Shown here: positions 61,605 through 64,000 of the stretch, piece after piece
Layout of the letters: each line of letters starts with the position of its first letter
Numbering within the stretch: the first letter of the stretch is position 1
From: Salinisphaera hydrothermalis
Lineage (GTDB): Bacteria > Pseudomonadota > Gammaproteobacteria > Nevskiales > Salinisphaeraceae
Reading direction: 5' to 3' (one strand)
DNA: 64,000 bases
NCBI RefSeq assembly: GCF_040361195.1
Contig: NZ_APNE01000017.1
The notes under the pieces: generated by a model
The model's database searches: none
Told to the model about the DNA's origin: nothing
The model's input: only the letters and a program-made list of their open reading frames with translations
Position numbers and translations under genes: made by a program

Positions 61605-62562
61605 GCCACAGTCCGAGGCGGGAAGGTCATCGACCACGGCCTATCTGTTGGTCGATGGCTTTTCCATGATGGCGTTCGTGGCGGCGACCGAGCCGCTGCG
61701 GATCGCCAATCGAATCGCCGGCGAGACGTTGTATCGCTGGCAGCTCGTCAGTGCGAGCGGGGCCGAGGTCACCGCATCCAATGGTATGCGCGTGCTGGTC
61801 GATGCCCGACTCGAGGAGATCACGGGCAGCGTGCGATTGGCCGTGTGCAGCGGCTTTCTCGATGAATCGTCACCGTCGCGAGCGGTGTTGACTCGACTAC
61901 GAGCACTCGACGGCGCGGGCGCGGTGCTCGGCGGCATCGATACCGGGTGTTTTGCGCTGGCCGAGGCGGGTTTGCTCGACGGGCAGACGGTGACACTGCA
62001 CTGGGAGAGCCTGCCGGCGTTTCGCGAGCGCTATCCACTAGTGCACGCCGTCGAGTCACTGTACGAAATCGGTTCGCGGCGGTTTTCCTGTGCCGGCGGT
62101 ATGGCCGCCACCGATATGGCATTGGCCGGACTGGCGCGCGAGCACGGGCCGGATCTGGCCGATGCTGTAGCCGAGCAACTGATTCACGATCGGGCCCGCG
62201 ACCCGGCGAGCCGACAACGGTTGTCGATCGTCAAGCGGCTCGGTATTCACAACGCCGCGCTCGTGCGCGCGATCGCGCTGATGGAAACCCATCTCGAACC
62301 GCCGCTCTCGCTGGCGTTACTGGCCCAACGCGTGGGGCGATCGCCGCGCCAGCTTCAGCGCTTGTTCGAGACCGAGCTTCACACCACGCCACAGGCCTGG
62401 TATCGGGACTTACGGCTCGATCATGCCCGGTTGCTGGTCGAGGCCACTGATCGTCCGCTGGCCGAGATCGCATTGGCCGCCGGATTCAGTTCGGCCACGG
62501 CATTTTCGCGGGCATTCCGGAATCGTTTCGGGCAAGCGCCCTCCGGTTTGCGCCGGCACTGA
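61555..62562 (+). CDS. GlxA-family AraC-type regulator (DJ-1/PfpI plus AraC HTH)
   Basis: A roughly 335-residue GlxA-type regulator. Residues of about 30-190 are the DJ-1/PfpI-like domain (AYLLVDGFSMMAFVAATEPL, LAVCSGFLDESS). About 230-335 is the AraC tandem helix-turn-helix (SLALLAQRVGRSPRQLQRLF, LAEIALAAGFSSATAFSRAF, GQAPSGLRRH). The start is uncertain: ATG 61555 lies 50 bp inside the S46 gene and has AAGG three bases ahead; there is no later ATG before the conserved domain. Such regulators control amino acid and quaternary amine catabolism. Target unknown. Confidence 0.82.
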   Translation: MTGTTLPTNWPGAIARKPQSEAGRSSTTAYLLVDGFSMMAFVAATEPLRIANRIAGETLYRWQLVSASGAEVTASNGMRVLVDARLEEITGSVRLAVCSGFLDESSPSRAVLTRLRALDGAGAVLGGIDTGCFALAEAGLLDGQTVTLHWESLPAFRERYPLVHAVESLYEIGSRRFSCAGGMAATDMALAGLAREHGPDLADAVAEQLIHDRARDPASRQRLSIVKRLGIHNAALVRAIALMETHLEPPLSLALLAQRVGRSPRQLQRLFETELHTTPQAWYRDLRLDHARLLVEATDRPLAEIALAAGFSSATAFSRAFRNRFGQAPSGLRRH

Positions 62563-62636
62563 CAAAGATTCGACGCCCCGAGGCGCCAAGCAGCGTACAT
62601 TCGAGTCATAGTCTTGGTGTTCACGGAGTGGTTCGC

Positions 62637-63605
62637 ATGCGCATTTTTGACAACCCGGTCGGGGCTGGGCCGTTGTATTTCGACAACCTCGCCACGGCCG
62701 AGGGCACGCCGGTCGCCTACGATCCGCAGGCGCGGGCCTTCATCCCCACGCCGCCGTTCTGTGCCAACCGGGCGCGCATCAACTGTAATTGGATTGCCCC
62801 AGCCGAGGGGGCGTTTTGTCGGGCTTGTGCGATGACGGCGCTCGCGCCCGACCCGTCGTTGGAAGACGCCATCCCCGACTGGGGGGAAACCGAACTCGCC
62901 AAGCGCTGGGTACTGGATAATCTCGGCCGCTGGCAGTGGTTTCGACCCGAGGATCCGGGGGTGCGTCCGGTCTTTCATATGCTGGCTGAAGCCAACGAGA
63001 CGCCGGCGCCCATGGGACATGGCAACGGGGTGGTGACCATCAGCGTGTCCGAAGCGAACCCGGTAGTACGCACCCGCCGGCGCGAGGCATTGGGCGAGCC
63101 ATATCGCACGATGATCGGTCATATGCGCCATGAGATCGCGCATATGCTCTGGTGGCGGCTCAGCCTGCGCGCCGATTTTATGGATGCCTTCCGCCATCTT
63201 TTCGGCGACGAGCGGGCGGACTACGGCGAGGCACTGCAACGCCATTACAACAACGGTCCGCCGGCCGACTGGCCGCAGCGGTTCATCTCCAGCTATGCCT
63301 CGGCACATCCGCACGAGGACTGGGCCGAGACGACGGCCCATCTGCTACATCTGACCGACATCAGCGATAGTTTTGTGTCGTCCGGGTTGGCAGCGGACTT
63401 CGTGCCCACGCCGAACTGGCATCCGTATGCCGAAGTCGATACCGCGCGGCTGGTGTACGTGGCCGCCGAGATTGCGATGGGCATTAACCACGTCAACCGA
63501 TCGATGGGGCTGTCCGATCTGTATCCGTTCGTCTTGTCGGCGCCGGTGCACGAGAAGCTGGCGTTTGTGCATGAGTGGTTGCGGCGCGGCGCGCAAGGAT
63601 GGTGA
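62637..63605 (+). CDS. Putative zinc-binding metallopeptidase with N-terminal zinc ribbon
   Basis: A 322-residue protein of the putative zinc-binding metallopeptidase family. The N-terminal 60 residues form a Cys-rich zinc ribbon (PFCANRARINCNW, GAFCRACAMTAL). The protease-like part has H-E-x-x-H in GHMRHEIAHMLWWRL and a third ligand site, HPHEDWAETTAHLLH. ATG 62637 has GGAG eight bases ahead. Function unknown; cytoplasmic, as there is no signal peptide. Confidence 0.82.
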   Translation: MRIFDNPVGAGPLYFDNLATAEGTPVAYDPQARAFIPTPPFCANRARINCNWIAPAEGAFCRACAMTALAPDPSLEDAIPDWGETELAKRWVLDNLGRWQWFRPEDPGVRPVFHMLAEANETPAPMGHGNGVVTISVSEANPVVRTRRREALGEPYRTMIGHMRHEIAHMLWWRLSLRADFMDAFRHLFGDERADYGEALQRHYNNGPPADWPQRFISSYASAHPHEDWAETTAHLLHLTDISDSFVSSGLAADFVPTPNWHPYAEVDTARLVYVAAEIAMGINHVNRSMGLSDLYPFVLSAPVHEKLAFVHEWLRRGAQGW

Positions 63606-63815
63606 CGCGGTAGTGGTTGATTGGCGATCTATTGGATCGGGAGGTCTGCTTTGTAGCGAAATATATGAGTATCGGCCTGTGCGTTGTTGTGCGTCTTGCG
63701 GTCGGCAATACGCTTAAGCGCTAAATCCCAGGTGGCGTCAGGCTCGAAAGTTTTCCTGGTGCGAACGGTTGGTTTGGGCGGCCAATACCTTGAGCCACCA
63801 GGTCATTTGAACTTT

Positions 63816-64000
63816 GATTTCGCACTGATGTGCGAGTCACTTTCGTTTGCTTGTCCAAACGAAAGTAACCAAAGGAAAAGACACCCGCATCGGCGCCGGC
63901 TTCGCCGGTCCACTCCGATGCTCGCGGCGACGGGATGCGGCAAAAACTCGGACGGCTTTGGCCGTCCTCAGACATCTTGCCGCCCCGGCGCAGTGCGCCG
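63816..64000 (+). repeat. Interspersed repeat family R, copy 3 (cut by window end)
   Basis: It begins GATTTCGCACTGATGTGCGA and continues with TTTGCTTGTCC, AGACACCCGCATCGGC and CGGCGCCGGCTTCGCCGG, matching copies 1 and 2, and runs off the window. It occupies the second half of the 395-bp gene-free end (63606-64000). Short open frames within all copies translate alike (TRTSVRN, ASEWTGEAGADAG), but as shared repeat sequence, not genes. Confidence 0.8.

Noticed and set aside
63721..63975. An open frame on the minus strand at the window end
   Set aside because: It lies within interspersed repeat family R, and equivalent frames occur in the other copies without a start signal; repeat sequence is the better explanation.
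1..64000. CRISPR arrays, rRNA operons and prophage genes
   Set aside because: No regularly spaced repeats, rRNA-like sequence, integrase, terminase or capsid-like proteins were seen on reading through both strands.

Overview
The window is GC-rich, gene-dense chromosomal DNA from a proteobacterium. A complete cytochrome bo3 quinol oxidase operon, a YbiI-type DksA/TraR zinc-finger protein, a BisC-like molybdoenzyme, YgjV and a P. aeruginosa-type LD-carboxypeptidase point to Gammaproteobacteria. The high GC, acidic extracytoplasmic proteins, a betaine/choline-type binding protein and an MscS channel suggest a salt-adapted member, perhaps Salinisphaera-like. That placement is inference: there is no rRNA or other phylogenetic marker, and I found no convincing tRNA, rRNA or CRISPR array.

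Layout. 0-11.4 kb: the 3' end of malate synthase G, a decayed sodium:solute symporter, a C45 acyltransferase, a DeoR regulator divergent from an MFS carrier, a second MFS carrier divergent from a MocR regulator, a BisC-like molybdoenzyme and an AzlC/AzlD exporter pair. 11.4-12 kb: a 120-bp palindromic (MITE-like) element abutting a LysR remnant. 12-25 kb: topoisomerase IB, a tricorn-type protease, a small secreted protein, an MscS channel coupled to an unknown protein, YbiI, LysR/DUF1127, a SulP transporter with a tandem universal stress protein, and an orphan choline/betaine binding protein. 25-30 kb: cyoABCD followed by an SDR reductase. 30-40 kb: an amine/amide catabolic group (APC permease, nitrilase-family amidase, TetR), YgjV, a 26-residue membrane peptide, an amidase, a D-cysteine desulfhydrase-like PLP enzyme, a PAP2 lipoprotein, a diacylglycerol/undecaprenol kinase and a methyltransferase. 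The spacers of this stretch carry five copies of an intergenic element built around a perfect DnaA-box sequence.

40.4-47 kb is an accessory island of lower GC. A 689-bp gene-free spacer leads to one 5.4-kb gene for a 1794-residue protein with an N-terminal PD-(D/E)xK nuclease-like domain, a P-loop NTPase core and a very long C-terminal region. This is the layout of Avs/STAND anti-phage effectors. It is followed by a frameshifted IS3-family transposase relic. This gene is the best candidate for a new defence system here.

47-64 kb returns to core-like sequence: TetR/LysE exporter with twin operators, an overlapping yhaO-yhaN-ldcA operon (SbcCD-like nuclease complex plus LD-carboxypeptidase), a dehydratase/amidohydrolase/MFS catabolic operon, a small orphan protein and a lipoprotein, an S46 dipeptidyl-peptidase, a GlxA-type regulator and a zinc metallopeptidase. 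Three copies of a roughly 250-bp interspersed repeat lie at 25.2, 55.0 and 63.8 kb, the last running off the window end.
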